Source: Risungbinella massiliensis (GTDB lineage: Bacteria; Bacillota; Bacilli; Thermoactinomycetales; Thermoactinomycetaceae). From it: 64,000 nt of DNA. The DNA lies in assembly GCF_000942395.1 (NCBI RefSeq), contig NZ_LN812102.1, forward strand, positions 1,276,816 through 1,340,815. The letters run 5' to 3'. Numbering within the stretch: the first letter of the stretch is position 1; each line of letters opens with the position of its first letter. Made by a program: the position numbers and the translations under genes. Below are positions 7,896-17,371 of the stretch, piece after piece. The notes under the pieces are model-generated. The model had not been told where the DNA came from. It saw only the letters and a program-made list of their open reading frames with translations, and did not search any database.

Positions 7896-9390
7896 TTTTT
7901 CGAAGATAACTAGTTACATCTTGTTTCCTTTTTCGTTCAATGATCTGCGCGATGGTGAGTCCACTCAAAGCAGCCATCGGTGTTCCTCCTCCTGGATGCG
8001 TACTACCACCTGTATAGTAGAGTCCCTCGATCCGTGGGTCTTTCATCGGTGGTCGGAGAAAAGCTCCTTTTCCATGGAATACAGGTCCATGTATCGAGCC
8101 TTGCCATGCACCAGACATTTCTTCGATCTCTTTTGGACCATAAAAACGTTCTTCTTCAATCGATTCTTCTAGCCCTTTTAAACCCCAGTCGTTCTCCAAC
8201 CAGTACACAATATTTTCACGATATTGATAATAACGATCGAACCAGCTTTCTTCTCGCTGATTCCCTTCATTGGCTGGTACATTAATCTGGATATAGAGAT
8301 TGCTTCCTTCTTTTGGAGCACGATCATATTCAGAAAAACTAGAGTTACAAACATAGATTGCTGGCGATAGAGACCATTCTCTAAGGTCAAAGATGTCCAC
8401 AAATTCACGGCCATAGTTTTCTGGAAAAAAGAGATTATGATGATGTAGATGAGGGAATTTTTTATTAATACCAAGTAACGTAATAAATCCAGACATACTA
8501 GGATTCGAATGCTTACTGGATCGATTTGTCTGACTCAACAGTTGTTCTTTCGTTGTTCGCACATCTACATTACTAATAACAAAGTCTGCTTCCCACACAT
8601 GATCTTCTGTACGAACTCCTGTTACCACCCCATTTGCAGATAATATCTCTTCTGCTGGTGTACTTTTATATATTTTGACTCCTACCGAACGTGCTAGACG
8701 TTCAAAGGATTCGATGAGGCGATAGTTGCCACCCTCAATATAAAAAGCGCCTTGCACTAATTCTAAGTATGCAATCCATGAAAGAGTAGCAGGTGTCTGA
8801 TAAGGAGACGAACCTATATAAGTAGCATAGCGATTCATCATTGCAACTAAGCGAGAGTCATCGAAAAAGGTACGATGAAAATGATCCATACTCTGAAATG
8901 GATGGACAGATAGTAGTGACTTTAAAAGGGTAGGCGAAAAGTAATCGGACCATTCCACCACTGGATTTTCAAAAAAGTTTTCCGCTACCACCTTATAGAT
9001 TCGTTCTATTTCATGAAGATAAGCGAGAAACCCTTCTCTATTTTCTGGAGAGAACTTGTCCAACTGATCTAACATATGTTTTGCATCGGAGCTAAGATCC
9101 ATCATAGATCCACTACCAAAAAAATTCCGACTAGTCACTGTTAATGGGAGAAATCGGAGCATTGGATCAACTGTTTTACCAGCTTCCCGAAAAACTCGCT
9201 CAAATACCCATGGCATCGTAATCATGGTGGGTCCAAAATCGTAAGTATACTCTCCTACTTGTAGTTTTTGTAGTTTGCCTCCAAGAGTAACATTTCGTTC
9301 TAATAATGTGATTTCATAGCCTTTGGATGCTAGGACGCTCGCTGATACGAGTCCCGCAATTCCACCACCAATTACCACTCCTTTTTTCAT
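7885..9390 (-). CDS. Phytoene desaturase-like FAD oxidoreductase (CrtI/CrtN family)
   Basis: About 501 residues. The N-terminus KKGVVIGGGIAGLVSASVLASKGYEITLLERN is a Rossmann FAD-binding unit, followed by GGKLQ and the substrate-side DFGPTMITMPWVFERVF typical of carotenoid desaturases. The C-terminal GLYYTGGSTHPGGGTPMAALSG is the family signature. It may desaturate or oxidise a carotenoid-like isoprenoid, but no phytoene or dehydrosqualene synthase gene is in the window, so the substrate is open. I chose MKKGVVIGGG as start from family alignment. Its ribosome site is weak, and an in-frame ATG at 9447 would add 19 residues. Confidence 0.82.
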   Translation of the reverse strand: MKKGVVIGGGIAGLVSASVLASKGYEITLLERNVTLGGKLQKLQVGEYTYDFGPTMITMPWVFERVFREAGKTVDPMLRFLPLTVTSRNFFGSGSMMDLSSDAKHMLDQLDKFSPENREGFLAYLHEIERIYKVVAENFFENPVVEWSDYFSPTLLKSLLSVHPFQSMDHFHRTFFDDSRLVAMMNRYATYIGSSPYQTPATLSWIAYLELVQGAFYIEGGNYRLIESFERLARSVGVKIYKSTPAEEILSANGVVTGVRTEDHVWEADFVISNVDVRTTKEQLLSQTNRSSKHSNPSMSGFITLLGINKKFPHLHHHNLFFPENYGREFVDIFDLREWSLSPAIYVCNSSFSEYDRAPKEGSNLYIQINVPANEGNQREESWFDRYYQYRENIVYWLENDWGLKGLEESIEEERFYGPKEIEEMSGAWQGSIHGPVFHGKGAFLRPPMKDPRIEGLYYTGGSTHPGGGTPMAALSGLTIAQIIERKRKQDVTSYLRKSGS

Positions 9391-9483
9391 AAGAACACCG
9401 CTAGGAAGATATTTAGCTACTTTCCCCTGCGACTTCTCTCCTTTCATAATAAAAATTTAATCATTCGGATCTTAATAAATAGG

Positions 9484-9622
9484 AGCATGTTGCATAATTA
9501 GCCCAAAGCCAGAGGTTTTCCCCTTTTGAGATGCGACTATGGGCGATAGGGAGCCGGAGCAGATCATAAGCGGGAAAACCGGCGGCGCGCCTACGTTTAA
9601 TTTGGATTAATACAACAAGCTA
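9484..9622 (+). mobile_element. MITE copy 1 (139 bp)
   Basis: The ends AGCATGTTGCATAA and TTAATACAACAAGCTA are imperfect inverted repeats. AAATAGG flanks the unit on both sides (9477-9483 and 9623-9629), which looks like a 7-bp target duplication. Inside, GGTTTTCCC (9514-9522) and GGGAAAACC (9572-9580) form an inverted repeat, so the unit can fold extensively. It has no ORF. Related copies lie at 24308, 31681 and 55774. Confidence 0.85.
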
Positions 9623-9758
9623 AAATAGGAATAAAAATATTGCGAATGAATTTGGTTGAATATTTGTACTTTCCCCACTAAATATCTTAAACCTGTTTTT
9701 CTTCAAAAAACAACATAAAACACGAACACTTTGGCAAAATCCTTTCCAGACCTTTTGA

Positions 9759-10424
9759 TTAATCTTCTTGTTTATTACATCCCACACCATCCATAAAGAC
9801 ATTTACTACCGTTTGGGCTGTCTCTAATAATTTAGGCTCTTGGTTATCTTGAAATATCGTAATCTGACAAGACAAAGCATCGAGCATGCCAAGCCAAATA
9901 TCTACCAACGTTCGCAAGCGATCTGCTTGGTTTTGAATTTCACCTGTTTCCATTGCTATTTGAAGCATATTCATGTAAGGAATCACGATATATCGCTCAT
10001 ATGTTTCTTGTACTTGCTGGATCAAGCTCGCTTCTAGGTGTTCCTCCACATCACGCATTAAGGTACTCATGGATATAGGGGCACATCGAAAAAACACATA
10101 TGCCAATTCAAAAAGTTTGCTACGTATAGACTGAGATCCTTCCAACCCTTTTAAAATTTCTTTACTTACTCGTTCTAAATGAGTGCATAAAACAGCAGTA
10201 TACAGGTGCTCTTTATCTGGAAAATAGTGATATAAGGTAGGCTTGGTAATCCCTACTTCTTTGGTTATATTACTAATCGAAACCGCTGCATATCCACTTT
10301 TCATGAATAACAGCCCTGCATGATGTAAAATTTGACTTTCCGTGTCTAATTTTTTTTGCTCGGATCGCTTCGGACGACCAGGAGAACGTTTCCCTACATT
10401 GGTTCTATATTTTTTCCCCACCAA
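9759..10424 (-). CDS. TetR-family transcriptional regulator
   Basis: The basic N-terminus (RSPGRPKRSEQKK) leads into a TetR helix-turn-helix, ILHHAGLLFMKSGYAAVSIS followed by EVGITKPTLYHYFPDKEHL. The C-terminal ligand domain is divergent, as usual. TetR proteins repress target promoters until a small ligand binds. The palindrome 27 bases upstream of the start suggests autoregulation. The desaturase gene downstream on the same strand may once have been directly linked; a MITE now lies between them. Confidence 0.88.
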   Translation of the reverse strand: MVGKKYRTNVGKRSPGRPKRSEQKKLDTESQILHHAGLLFMKSGYAAVSISNITKEVGITKPTLYHYFPDKEHLYTAVLCTHLERVSKEILKGLEGSQSIRSKLFELAYVFFRCAPISMSTLMRDVEEHLEASLIQQVQETYERYIVIPYMNMLQIAMETGEIQNQADRLRTLVDIWLGMLDALSCQITIFQDNQEPKLLETAQTVVNVFMDGVGCNKQED

Positions 10425-10450
10425 TTTTCAAAATTCTCCTCACACAATAA

Positions 10451-10466
10451 TATACTATTCGGTATA
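10451..10466. promoter_or_regulatory. Candidate operator of the TetR regulator
   Basis: TATACTATTCGGTATA is an inverted repeat (TATAC/GTATA arms) just upstream of the TetR gene. Its size and place fit a TetR-family autoregulatory operator. It overlaps an AT-rich promoter-like region. Confidence 0.55.
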
Positions 10467-10732
10467 TTTATTTTATAATCTATTTCTTCAAGGAGCAAGT
10501 TTATTCCATTAAAATTACAAAATATCCTGAAATTAGGATTCATAAATGATGATTTAGACCTACCAAATGATTATTTCCCCAGAAATGAGCCTGGGAATCA
10601 CTATATGTAAAAATGATTGAGATAATATAAGACGATGAGAAAAGAGTGCAACTCTCTACTCACTGTTGACTCCTTATTGACCTATTTTTTAAAATGAGAA
10701 GATAATTTTTCATAAAAAGGATGCTAAACCAA

Positions 10733-11335
10733 ATGATAAGACAAGCCAAGCAAACAGATGCACCATTTATCATTCCCCCTCTTTATGAGACGATTGGGGC
10801 GATTGGCAATACACTAGCAGGAACTACTGATCCGACAAAAACAATCGAAATACTATCTGCTTTTTTTGCATTGCCGAACAACCGACTCAGCTATCTAAAT
10901 ACATGGGTATTGGAGATGGATCATCAAATTGCTGGATTCTTTGTAGCTTATGCAGGGGATCAATCGGAGCAGTTAGATCGGCCTTTCCTAGACCGATCTT
11001 TTTCATCTGAATCTAGCAAAATTTCGATTGACAAAGAACCAGAGCCAGGCGAGTTCTACTTAGATACACTATATGTTCATCCTAATTTCCGTGGACAAGC
11101 TCTTGGACGCCAGCTACTAATTGCCTTTGAAAAAATAGGATCTGAGTTAGGATTCTCTCGATTTGGACTACTAGTAGAAAAAGAAAACCTCCCTGCCTAT
11201 CATCTCTATCAGAAGATTGGTTATCATCCAGACAAAGAAAAACGGATTAGCGAGACTCTTTATCAACATATGATATTAGAAAAAAGAGATGAAAAAATTG
11301 CGCTTAACCTACCTTTAGACTTTTTACTCATTTAA
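10733..11335 (+). CDS. GNAT-family N-acetyltransferase
   Basis: The 200-residue protein has the GNAT acetyl-CoA loop LYVHPNFRGQALGRQLLIAFE near residues 115-135 and the C-terminal AYHLYQKIGYHPDKEKR. It would move an acetyl group from acetyl-CoA to an amine, but the acceptor cannot be predicted. I start at MIRQAKQTD because AAAGG lies 9-10 bases upstream; an ATG four codons earlier would sit on that ribosome site. It is transcribed away from the TetR gene and is followed by a hairpin. Confidence 0.85.
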   Translation: MIRQAKQTDAPFIIPPLYETIGAIGNTLAGTTDPTKTIEILSAFFALPNNRLSYLNTWVLEMDHQIAGFFVAYAGDQSEQLDRPFLDRSFSSESSKISIDKEPEPGEFYLDTLYVHPNFRGQALGRQLLIAFEKIGSELGFSRFGLLVEKENLPAYHLYQKIGYHPDKEKRISETLYQHMILEKRDEKIALNLPLDFLLI

Positions 11336-11422
11336 CCCACAACCTTTAATGAATGCGTTTAGTACGCAAACTTCATTACCTATCTCGGTAAAGGAAAGTA
11401 GATAACAGATATTTTTACTCAG

Positions 11423-11450
11423 AATAAAAGGATTGTCCTTATTCCTTTTT
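11423..11450 (+). terminator. Probable terminator after the GNAT gene
   Basis: AATAA(A)AGGA pairs with TCCTTATT, followed by CCTTTTTC. The rest of the gap 11336-11650 holds no ORF I can support; it only shows AT-rich sequence with promoter-like motifs before the next gene. Confidence 0.5.
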
Positions 11451-11650
11451 CAGATTTTAGATAAATCTCATAGAATTGCAAAGAACGTCATCAAGATCTC
11501 TTGATAACACTATTTGATCCTTCATAATGTATTCTGTCTTAAAACTACCAGTATTGCTTTTTTATTTTCAATATTTACTCTTTCTTTTTGTGACAAATTT
11601 GTTAAAATGAAAATATAATTTTTAGTCTTTTCCAAAAAGGCGGTGTTAAT

Positions 11651-12400
11651 ATGAATTTATACACTCGTTATATTTACTCAACTCTTGTCATTATTTTAGT
11701 CGGTTTGGTAAGTAGCTTTTTTTGTTACTTTGCACTTCCTTGGTTAGAGCAAATGATTTACCACTCCTCTGCTCAATATGAAGCATTCTTCTATGTTGGG
11801 GCCTGGCACCATTATGTAAACGCTATCAATTCTTTGTTATTGTGGATCCTCTTTCTTCTTATGGTACTACCTATCTTACGTAGATGGCTCTCACAGACAG
11901 GTCGTACCCAAAGTGCTGAACGTTCCAAATTTTATCGTCAGGTTCGGGTGATTCTCCTTCCGATCATCCTGATCTTAACGCTCGGTCAAGTAGGAAGCCA
12001 TGTTGGTGTCGAAAAGAACGGTTTGGTCGAAAGTAACTTTTTTGGTTTATGGGAAAAGAAAATTTCGTGGTCAGAGGTTCAAAAAGTCGAATTAGGTTGG
12101 AGACTAATAGGAAAAAGTGAATTTTTTACTCCACAATATAAGCTTGAGTTAGCAAACGGAGAGTCGATTGATCTCTGGGAAATGGATATGACGGGAATTC
12201 AACAATCGCTGGCCGCTGCCAACATCTATCCTGACCCGACGAAAGTAAAGGAGATTCAGAAAATCCACCAAATACTAGTTGCTAACTCCACGAAAATAGA
12301 AACCACTAAGTGCCTACAACCAATCGATTTATATAAGCTGGAAGGTACTTGGAATAAGCAATCAGAGTGGATTAAATCTCTTTATCCTATATGTAAATAG
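11651..12400 (+). CDS. Uncharacterised membrane protein with C-terminal soluble domain
   Basis: The 249-residue product has three hydrophobic segments (about residues 9-30, 58-77 and 97-118). After them comes a soluble region that begins GVEKNGLVESNFFGLWEKKISWSEVQKVELGW. That pattern resembles the bacterial PH-like domains found after membrane segments, where a short beta region ends in W-x-E-V-x-x-V, but the match is only suggestive. AAGGCGG lies 7-8 bases before the ATG. The function is unknown. Confidence 0.7.
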   Translation: MNLYTRYIYSTLVIILVGLVSSFFCYFALPWLEQMIYHSSAQYEAFFYVGAWHHYVNAINSLLLWILFLLMVLPILRRWLSQTGRTQSAERSKFYRQVRVILLPIILILTLGQVGSHVGVEKNGLVESNFFGLWEKKISWSEVQKVELGWRLIGKSEFFTPQYKLELANGESIDLWEMDMTGIQQSLAAANIYPDPTKVKEIQKIHQILVANSTKIETTKCLQPIDLYKLEGTWNKQSEWIKSLYPICK

Positions 12401-12417
12401 TAGTTAAGACAAATGAA

Positions 12418-12457
12418 ATTGAAAGCATAGCCAAACCTCCAAAGCTATGCTTTCAAT
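12418..12457. terminator. Perfect 14-bp hairpin between the membrane protein gene and dhaK
   Basis: ATTGAAAGCATAGC and its exact complement are separated by 12 bases. A T7 run occurs 12 bases downstream of the stem, not directly at its base, so it may be a terminator or a protecting structure. Confidence 0.5.
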
Positions 12458-12504
12458 GTCTATTCGCAATTTTTTTGCAAAATAGGATGATGATTCATTA
12501 ATGG

Positions 12505-12566
12505 TATAATGAAAGCGTTACTTACTATGAAATGGTAATCGTTCAACCAAATAGAAAACGCTTACC
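12505..12566 (+). promoter_or_regulatory. dha promoter region with two cre-like sites
   Basis: A TATAAT box (12505-12510) has no good -35 partner. Directly on it lies TGAAAGCGTTACTT (12510-12523), and AGAAAACGCTTACC lies at 12553-12566. The second fits 12 of 14 positions of the CcpA cre consensus TGNAARCGNWWWCA; the first fits 11. Their position at and after the start site predicts catabolite repression of dhaKLM. Confidence 0.6.
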
Positions 12567-12620
12567 TCGATCTAAATACCTACTATCATGAACTATACTT
12601 TTTATAAGGGGATGATTTCT

Positions 12621-13616
12621 TTGAAAAAGTTAATCAATAATCCGGAAGAAGTAGTACGAGATATGATTGATGGTATGGTGTTTGCACATCCAGACAAACT
12701 GCAAAATTTAGAAGATACAACTGTTCTAATTCGTGCAAATGCTCCCACAAAAGGGAAAGTAGGGCTGGTTAGTGGTGGCGGAAGCGGACATGAACCATCT
12801 CACGCAGGTTTTGTTGGGATCGGTATGCTCGATGCAGCAGTCGCTGGAGAAGTCTTTACTTCCCCAACTCCAGACCAAATCTTCGAAGCAATCAAAGCAG
12901 TAGATTCAGGAAAAGGAGTACTTTTAATTATTAAAAACTACTCTGGAGATGTAATGAATTTTGAGATGGCAGCCGAGTTGGCAGAAATGGAAGGGATTCA
13001 GGTTGCCAAAGTCATCGTAAATGATGATGTTGCAGTGGAGGATAGTACTTATACAACTGGGCGGAGAGGAATTGCCGGAACTGTTTTGGTTCACAAGATC
13101 GCTGGAGCTCTTGCTGAAAGGGAAGCTTCTTTAGAGGAACTAGAACAAGTGGCAAACAAAGTCATCCGGAATGTACGAAGCATGGGAATGTCTTTGACTT
13201 CATGCACTGTTCCTGCCGCTGGGAGACCTGGTTTTGAGATTAATGAAAACGAGATGGAAATCGGAATGGGGATTCATGGAGAGCCTGGGATTTATCGCAC
13301 GGAAATAGCTTCAGCGAATGATGTAGCGGAGATTCTGTTAACCCGTGTTTTAGATGATATGAAGTTAACGAATGGAGACCGGGTAGCTGTCATGATCAAC
13401 GGTCTTGGAGCAACTCCATTGATGGAGCTATACATTATAAATAAAAGAATTTCTCAACTTCTACAAGAAAAAGGGATCGCGGTATTCGATACTTTTGTAG
13501 GGGAATACATGACAGCCATCGAAATGGCAGGATGTTCCGTCACTCTCCTCAAATTAGATGATCAATTGATAGATCTACTTGATGCACCAGTTGATACCAT
13601 AGCTTGGAAAAAGTAG
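12621..13616 (+). CDS. dhaK: PTS-dependent dihydroxyacetone kinase, substrate-binding subunit DhaK
   Basis: The protein starts MKKLINNPEEVVRDMIDGMV at a TTG that follows AAGGGG by about 9 bases; with this start it is 331 aa, the size of Gram-positive DhaK. GLVSGGGSGHEPSHAGFVG (about residues 48-66) is the family signature. H219 in GIHGEPG is the histidine that binds dihydroxyacetone covalently. DhaK presents the substrate to DhaL-ADP, which is rephosphorylated by DhaM. It is first in dhaKLM and lies under cre-like sites. Confidence 0.94.
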   Translation: MKKLINNPEEVVRDMIDGMVFAHPDKLQNLEDTTVLIRANAPTKGKVGLVSGGGSGHEPSHAGFVGIGMLDAAVAGEVFTSPTPDQIFEAIKAVDSGKGVLLIIKNYSGDVMNFEMAAELAEMEGIQVAKVIVNDDVAVEDSTYTTGRRGIAGTVLVHKIAGALAEREASLEELEQVANKVIRNVRSMGMSLTSCTVPAAGRPGFEINENEMEIGMGIHGEPGIYRTEIASANDVAEILLTRVLDDMKLTNGDRVAVMINGLGATPLMELYIINKRISQLLQEKGIAVFDTFVGEYMTAIEMAGCSVTLLKLDDQLIDLLDAPVDTIAWKK

Positions 13617-13628
13617 CAAGGAGGATTC

Positions 13629-14285
13629 ATGATGTTAATCAAATCAGAACATATTTTACAATGGATGGGTTTATTAAATACTCAGATCGATAGACATAAA
13701 GATTATCTAACTGGGCTTGATCAAGCAATCGGCGACGGGGATCATGGAATTAACATGGCTAGAGGGTTAAGAGAAATAAATAACAAAATTCATCAAAGTT
13801 CACAACAAGACATTGGGAAGTTATTATCCGATATCGGAATGGTACTCATCTCCAAAGTGGGAGGTGCTTCTGGCCCCTTATTTGGTACTGCCTTTATGAA
13901 AGCAGCACAAGCTGTTAAAGGAAAAACAGAAATCTCCATTAGTGAACTAGGACAAGCCCTTCATGAAGCGATTGGTGGTATCAAATTGAGAGGAAAATCG
14001 CAGGTCGGCGACAAAACGATGCTCGACGTTTGGGAACCTGTTGCTGAGTATGTAGAATTAAATATCGAGGCGTTGAATTTTCGAGAATTGATAATATATG
14101 CGAAAGAACAGATGATCAAAACGAAAGAAATAGATGCTAAGAAAGGGCGTGCCGCATATCTAGGAAGCCGTTCTATTGGACACTTGGACCCAGGAGCTGT
14201 TTCATCTTATTTTGTGTTTGAGACGCTATGTCTAGCTATACTTGGAGAAAACCTATCCGATGATTTATTAGAGGCGACTATATAA
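13629..14285 (+). CDS. dhaL: Dihydroxyacetone kinase nucleotide-binding subunit DhaL
   Basis: The product carries LDQAIGDGDHGINMARG, where the aspartates hold Mg-ADP, and VGGASGPLFGTAFMKA plus the DPGAVSSYF end typical of DhaL. The bound nucleotide acts as a phosphoryl relay between DhaM and DhaK. The gene starts at one of two adjacent ATGs after GGAGG, 12 bp beyond dhaK, and its stop overlaps the dhaM start by one base. Confidence 0.94.
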   Translation: MMLIKSEHILQWMGLLNTQIDRHKDYLTGLDQAIGDGDHGINMARGLREINNKIHQSSQQDIGKLLSDIGMVLISKVGGASGPLFGTAFMKAAQAVKGKTEISISELGQALHEAIGGIKLRGKSQVGDKTMLDVWEPVAEYVELNIEALNFRELIIYAKEQMIKTKEIDAKKGRAAYLGSRSIGHLDPGAVSSYFVFETLCLAILGENLSDDLLEATI

Positions 14286-14680
14286 TGGAGCATGTTGGAA
14301 TTGTTCTTGTTTCTCATAGCCATGATCTAGTAGAAGGGCTAAAAAAAATACTGATCCAATTGAACTCTGATGTTCCCATTGCCACAGCAGGCGGAACGGA
14401 TGAGGAGGAAATTGGTACTAGTGCCCTTAAAATACAAAATGCCATCAAATCCGTCTATTCCCAAAAGGGAGTTATTGTTTTCTTTGACCTTGGTAGTGCA
14501 CTGATGAATACCGAAATGGCATTAGAATGGTTAGCAGATGAAAATCTAACCAATATTCATATTGCAGATTCTCCCATTGTAGAGGGTGCTTACGCAGCTG
14601 TTGTACAGTCTGGAATCGGCAGTTCTTTAGAAGAAGTGATAAAAGTAACAAAAGAAGCAAAATCGTTTAATAAGCTATAG
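14285..14680 (+). CDS. dhaM: Dihydroxyacetone kinase phosphotransfer subunit DhaM (EIIA-Man domain only)
   Basis: The 131-residue protein is the short Gram-positive form with only the EIIA-like domain. H11 in LVSHSHDL is the phosphorylated histidine. GGTDEEEIGTS and FFDLGSALMNTEMALEWL are conserved landmarks. It takes phosphate from HPr of the sugar PTS and passes it to DhaL-ADP. The TAATG overlap with dhaL shows one operon. No glycerol dehydrogenase or aldolase gene follows, so dihydroxyacetone must come from elsewhere. Confidence 0.93.
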   Translation: MEHVGIVLVSHSHDLVEGLKKILIQLNSDVPIATAGGTDEEEIGTSALKIQNAIKSVYSQKGVIVFFDLGSALMNTEMALEWLADENLTNIHIADSPIVEGAYAAVVQSGIGSSLEEVIKVTKEAKSFNKL

Positions 14681-14718
14681 ATAAAGGGATTGTATCAAAA
14701 ACATAATGCAAACAACTT

Positions 14719-14754
14719 GGTCTCCCAGTATCAATGGGTGACCTTTTCTTTTTT
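14719..14754 (+). terminator. Terminator of dhaKLM
   Basis: GGTCTCCCA pairs with TGGGTGACC around one mismatch and is followed by TTTTCTTTTTT. Confidence 0.8.
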
Positions 14755-14774
14755 CTGTTTTTGCAAACAGGAAT

Positions 14775-15195
14775 AGATGAACCTCTCCCGCCTATAGAGG
14801 TGGGAGTTTCTTACCAACAAGATAGAAAATGCCCCTATGTACATAGAGGTTTGCCTTATATACTTAACCCAAAGGATTGGAAGTCACCTTCTTCTCTTAG
14901 TAAGCAACATACACGAAAGTGTATGGGTCGGAACAGACCGTCTACTACTTTTCGCAAAAACGATCCGTATATACGTTACACTTATCGTCGCAAATAGGAC
15001 CTATTTACGATCGTGCAGGAATCATTTTACGTGGTGACTGCTGATCCTCACCACAACCCTATATGATTCCGTTCTCAAGGTACAGTACGTATGTACGTGT
15101 TTTATGTTTCTACCATTTGCTTTCTTTTCCTTCTTAGAAAAAGAAAGTTTGTTCTAAGTACCCCCTTTAAGGGGATACCGAACAAAGCCCAACAA
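14775..15195 (-). mobile_element. Non-autonomous IS605-type element carrying a structured RNA (copy B)
   Basis: The left end is the hairpin TTGTTC...GAACAA (15149-15185), a variant of the left-end hairpin of the tnpA/tnpB element at 6295. The right end is the hairpin CTCCCACC/GGCGGGAG ending in GAGGTTCATC. No transposase or tnpB sequence lies between. The interior is rich in hairpins and shares an RNA core with the element at 24.66-25.08 kb. The boundaries are approximate. It fills most of the gap between dhaM and uvrC. Confidence 0.65.
15018..15080 (-). ncRNA. Structured RNA core of element B
   Basis: On the minus strand the order is CTTGAGAAC, helix 1 (GGAATCAT/ATGATTCC), ATAGGGTT, helix 2 (GTGGTG/CACCAC), GTAAA, then closing of helix 1. 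The same layout with different paired bases occurs at 24834-24898, so the pairing is supported by covariation between just two copies. Function unknown. Confidence 0.6.
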
Positions 15196-15315
15196 ACAAA
15201 TAAACACTAATGATTTCATTCGAACTCGTAATCATGACTTTTTTGATCGTTAAGTATATGGAGCCACTATCGAATAGGATAGGGGCTTCTTCGCATTTGA
15301 CAAATTGAAAGTACC

Positions 15316-15361
15316 AAGAAAAAACACCTCCTGAGAATCGTATAATCGATTTGAAGGTGTC
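15316..15361 (-). terminator. Terminator after uvrC
   Basis: ACACCTTC...CGAT pairs imperfectly with ATCG...GGAGGTGT, and a TTTTTTC run follows on the minus strand. Confidence 0.65.
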
Positions 15362-15385
15362 TTCTTGTTTCTTTTTTCTGGAGTT

Positions 15386-17191
15386 TTAGGCTTGATCATC
15401 TGTAAGTGGTGTTTTTTGCTTTGCTCTGAGTACTTGTAAGATCTCTTTTGCCAGTTTATCTCCAATCCCTGCTTTTCGATATTCCTCTATGGAAGCTTCT
15501 CTCATCTTTTCAATTGAACCAAAATGGCGGTACAACTGACGTTTTCGCTTTTCTCCCACACCGGGAATATTATCAAGAGCTGATTGGATCATCGATTTCC
15601 CACGTGCTTGACGATGAAATGAGATTGCAAAACGGTGGACTTCCTCTTGGATTCGCTGAACCAGATAAAACTCTTCTGTCCCTCGTTTTAAATCAACAAC
15701 ACTAGGTGGCTCTCCATACAATAGATTGGCTGTCTGATGACGATCATCTTTTACCATTCCTGCTACCGGAACATAAAGACCTAACTCATTTTCTAATACA
15801 TCCATTGCTACTGCCATCTGACCCTTTCCTCCATCAATCAAAATCAGATCAGGTAGTGGCAAGTTTTCCTTTAGAACCCTTATATAACGACGACGAATCA
15901 CCTCTCGCATCGTGCCATAGTCATCTGCTTGAGTGATCGTTCGAATCTTATATTTTCGATATTCCTTTTTGTCTGGTTTTCCATCTCGAAACACAACCAT
16001 TGCGGAGACGGGATCTGCACCCTGAATATTGGAGTTATCAAACGCCTCAATCCGTTTGGGCAAACCGATCCCCATCGCTTCTCCTAACTGTTCCATCGCC
16101 CGCACCGTACGTTGCTCATCTCGTTCCATAAGAGCTAGCCGTTCTTTTAGGGCAACGGTAGCGTTATCTGTCGCCATCTGCACCAAGTTCTTTTTTGCTC
16201 CACGTTGTGGTACATGTACTTTCACTTGTGGAATCAGCTGTTGTACTAACTCATCTGCCACTCCTTGCGGTAGAAAAACCTCTTTCGGAAGAGCTGGCTG
16301 ATCTTGATAAAATTGAGCTACAAAAGTCAAAAAATCTTCTGCTGGCTCGTTAAAATGAGGGAAAATCGCAACGTCTCGTTCGATCAGTTTTCCTTGTCGT
16401 ACAAAAAAGACTTGTACACACATCGTCCCTTGCAACACGGAATAGCCAAAAACATCCCGATCAATTGCATCAGGCAATACAATATTTTGTTTCTCCATCA
16501 CCGTTTCAATATCGGCGATCAGATCTCGAAACTCTTTAGCACGCTCAAACTCCAAACTCTCGGCTGCTTCTGCCATTTTTTGTGCCAGTTCACGCTTTAG
16601 TTCTGGATAGCCACCATTTAAGAAGCTACTGATCTTTTTCGTCATCTCCTCATACGTTTCCAAGCTTACCTCATATTCACAAGGAGCAAGACACTGTCCT
16701 AGATGGTAGTAGAGACAGACTCGCTTGGGGAGAGTACTACACTTACGTAACGGAAAAAGCCTGTCGAGCAGCTTTTTTGCCTGCTGGGCTGCTCCCGCAT
16801 TTGGATAAGGTCCAAAATACTTGGAACCATCCTTCTTCACCTTTCGAGTCACCTCTAGTCGTGGATGACGTTCTTTTGTTAGATGAAGATACGGATATGA
16901 TTTGTCATCTTTTAACATGATGTTATAGCGCGGACGATACTTTTTAATTAAATTGGCTTCCAATATAAGTGATTCCAATTCGGAACCGGTGACAATATAC
17001 TCAAAATCGACGATATCCATGACGAGACGTGTCGTCTTCGCATCATGTGACCCAGTAAAGTAAGATCGTACCCTATTTTTTAAGACCTTGGCTTTCCCTA
17101 CATAGATCACTTCGTCCTCTACATTTCGCATCAAATAACAGCCTGGCTGATCTGGTAACAACGTTAGTTTATCGGTAATAGTTTTGTTCAC
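15386..17191 (-). CDS. uvrC: Excinuclease ABC subunit C
   Basis: At 601 residues the length is typical. It has the N-terminal GIY-YIG nuclease ([20 protein letters not shown], about residues 17-36) for the 3' incision. A central UVR motif ([20 protein letters not shown]) binds UvrB. The RNase H-like domain ([30 protein letters not shown]) makes the 5' incision, and C-terminal helix-hairpin-helix units ([20 protein letters not shown]) bind DNA. In B. subtilis uvrC neighbours lysC; here about 11 kb of accessory DNA lies between them. Confidence 0.97.
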   Translation of the reverse strand: MNKTITDKLTLLPDQPGCYLMRNVEDEVIYVGKAKVLKNRVRSYFTGSHDAKTTRLVMDIVDFEYIVTGSELESLILEANLIKKYRPRYNIMLKDDKSYPYLHLTKERHPRLEVTRKVKKDGSKYFGPYPNAGAAQQAKKLLDRLFPLRKCSTLPKRVCLYYHLGQCLAPCEYEVSLETYEEMTKKISSFLNGGYPELKRELAQKMAEAAESLEFERAKEFRDLIADIETVMEKQNIVLPDAIDRDVFGYSVLQGTMCVQVFFVRQGKLIERDVAIFPHFNEPAEDFLTFVAQFYQDQPALPKEVFLPQGVADELVQQLIPQVKVHVPQRGAKKNLVQMATDNATVALKERLALMERDEQRTVRAMEQLGEAMGIGLPKRIEAFDNSNIQGADPVSAMVVFRDGKPDKKEYRKYKIRTITQADDYGTMREVIRRRYIRVLKENLPLPDLILIDGGKGQMAVAMDVLENELGLYVPVAGMVKDDRHQTANLLYGEPPSVVDLKRGTEEFYLVQRIQEEVHRFAISFHRQARGKSMIQSALDNIPGVGEKRKRQLYRHFGSIEKMREASIEEYRKAGIGDKLAKEILQVLRAKQKTPLTDDQA

Positions 17192-17371
17192 GTTTTTTCC
17201 CTCCTCCCGTACATTTGTTTGTTTTTTATTTTATCATAGGGCGCAACGTTAGCTAGAAAAGGGAATGTTGAATTTTATTGATGTCTTGGCATATAAAATT
17301 TACTTTCCTTCCTAGACAGTAATTAGATGCTATAACATAATAGTATATATCTATCTAAGGGAGGCGACCGA

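Noticed and set aside
9484-9622. REP/BIME-type repeat instead of a MITE
   Set aside because: Terminal inverted repeats and flanking duplications at two copies fit transposition better.
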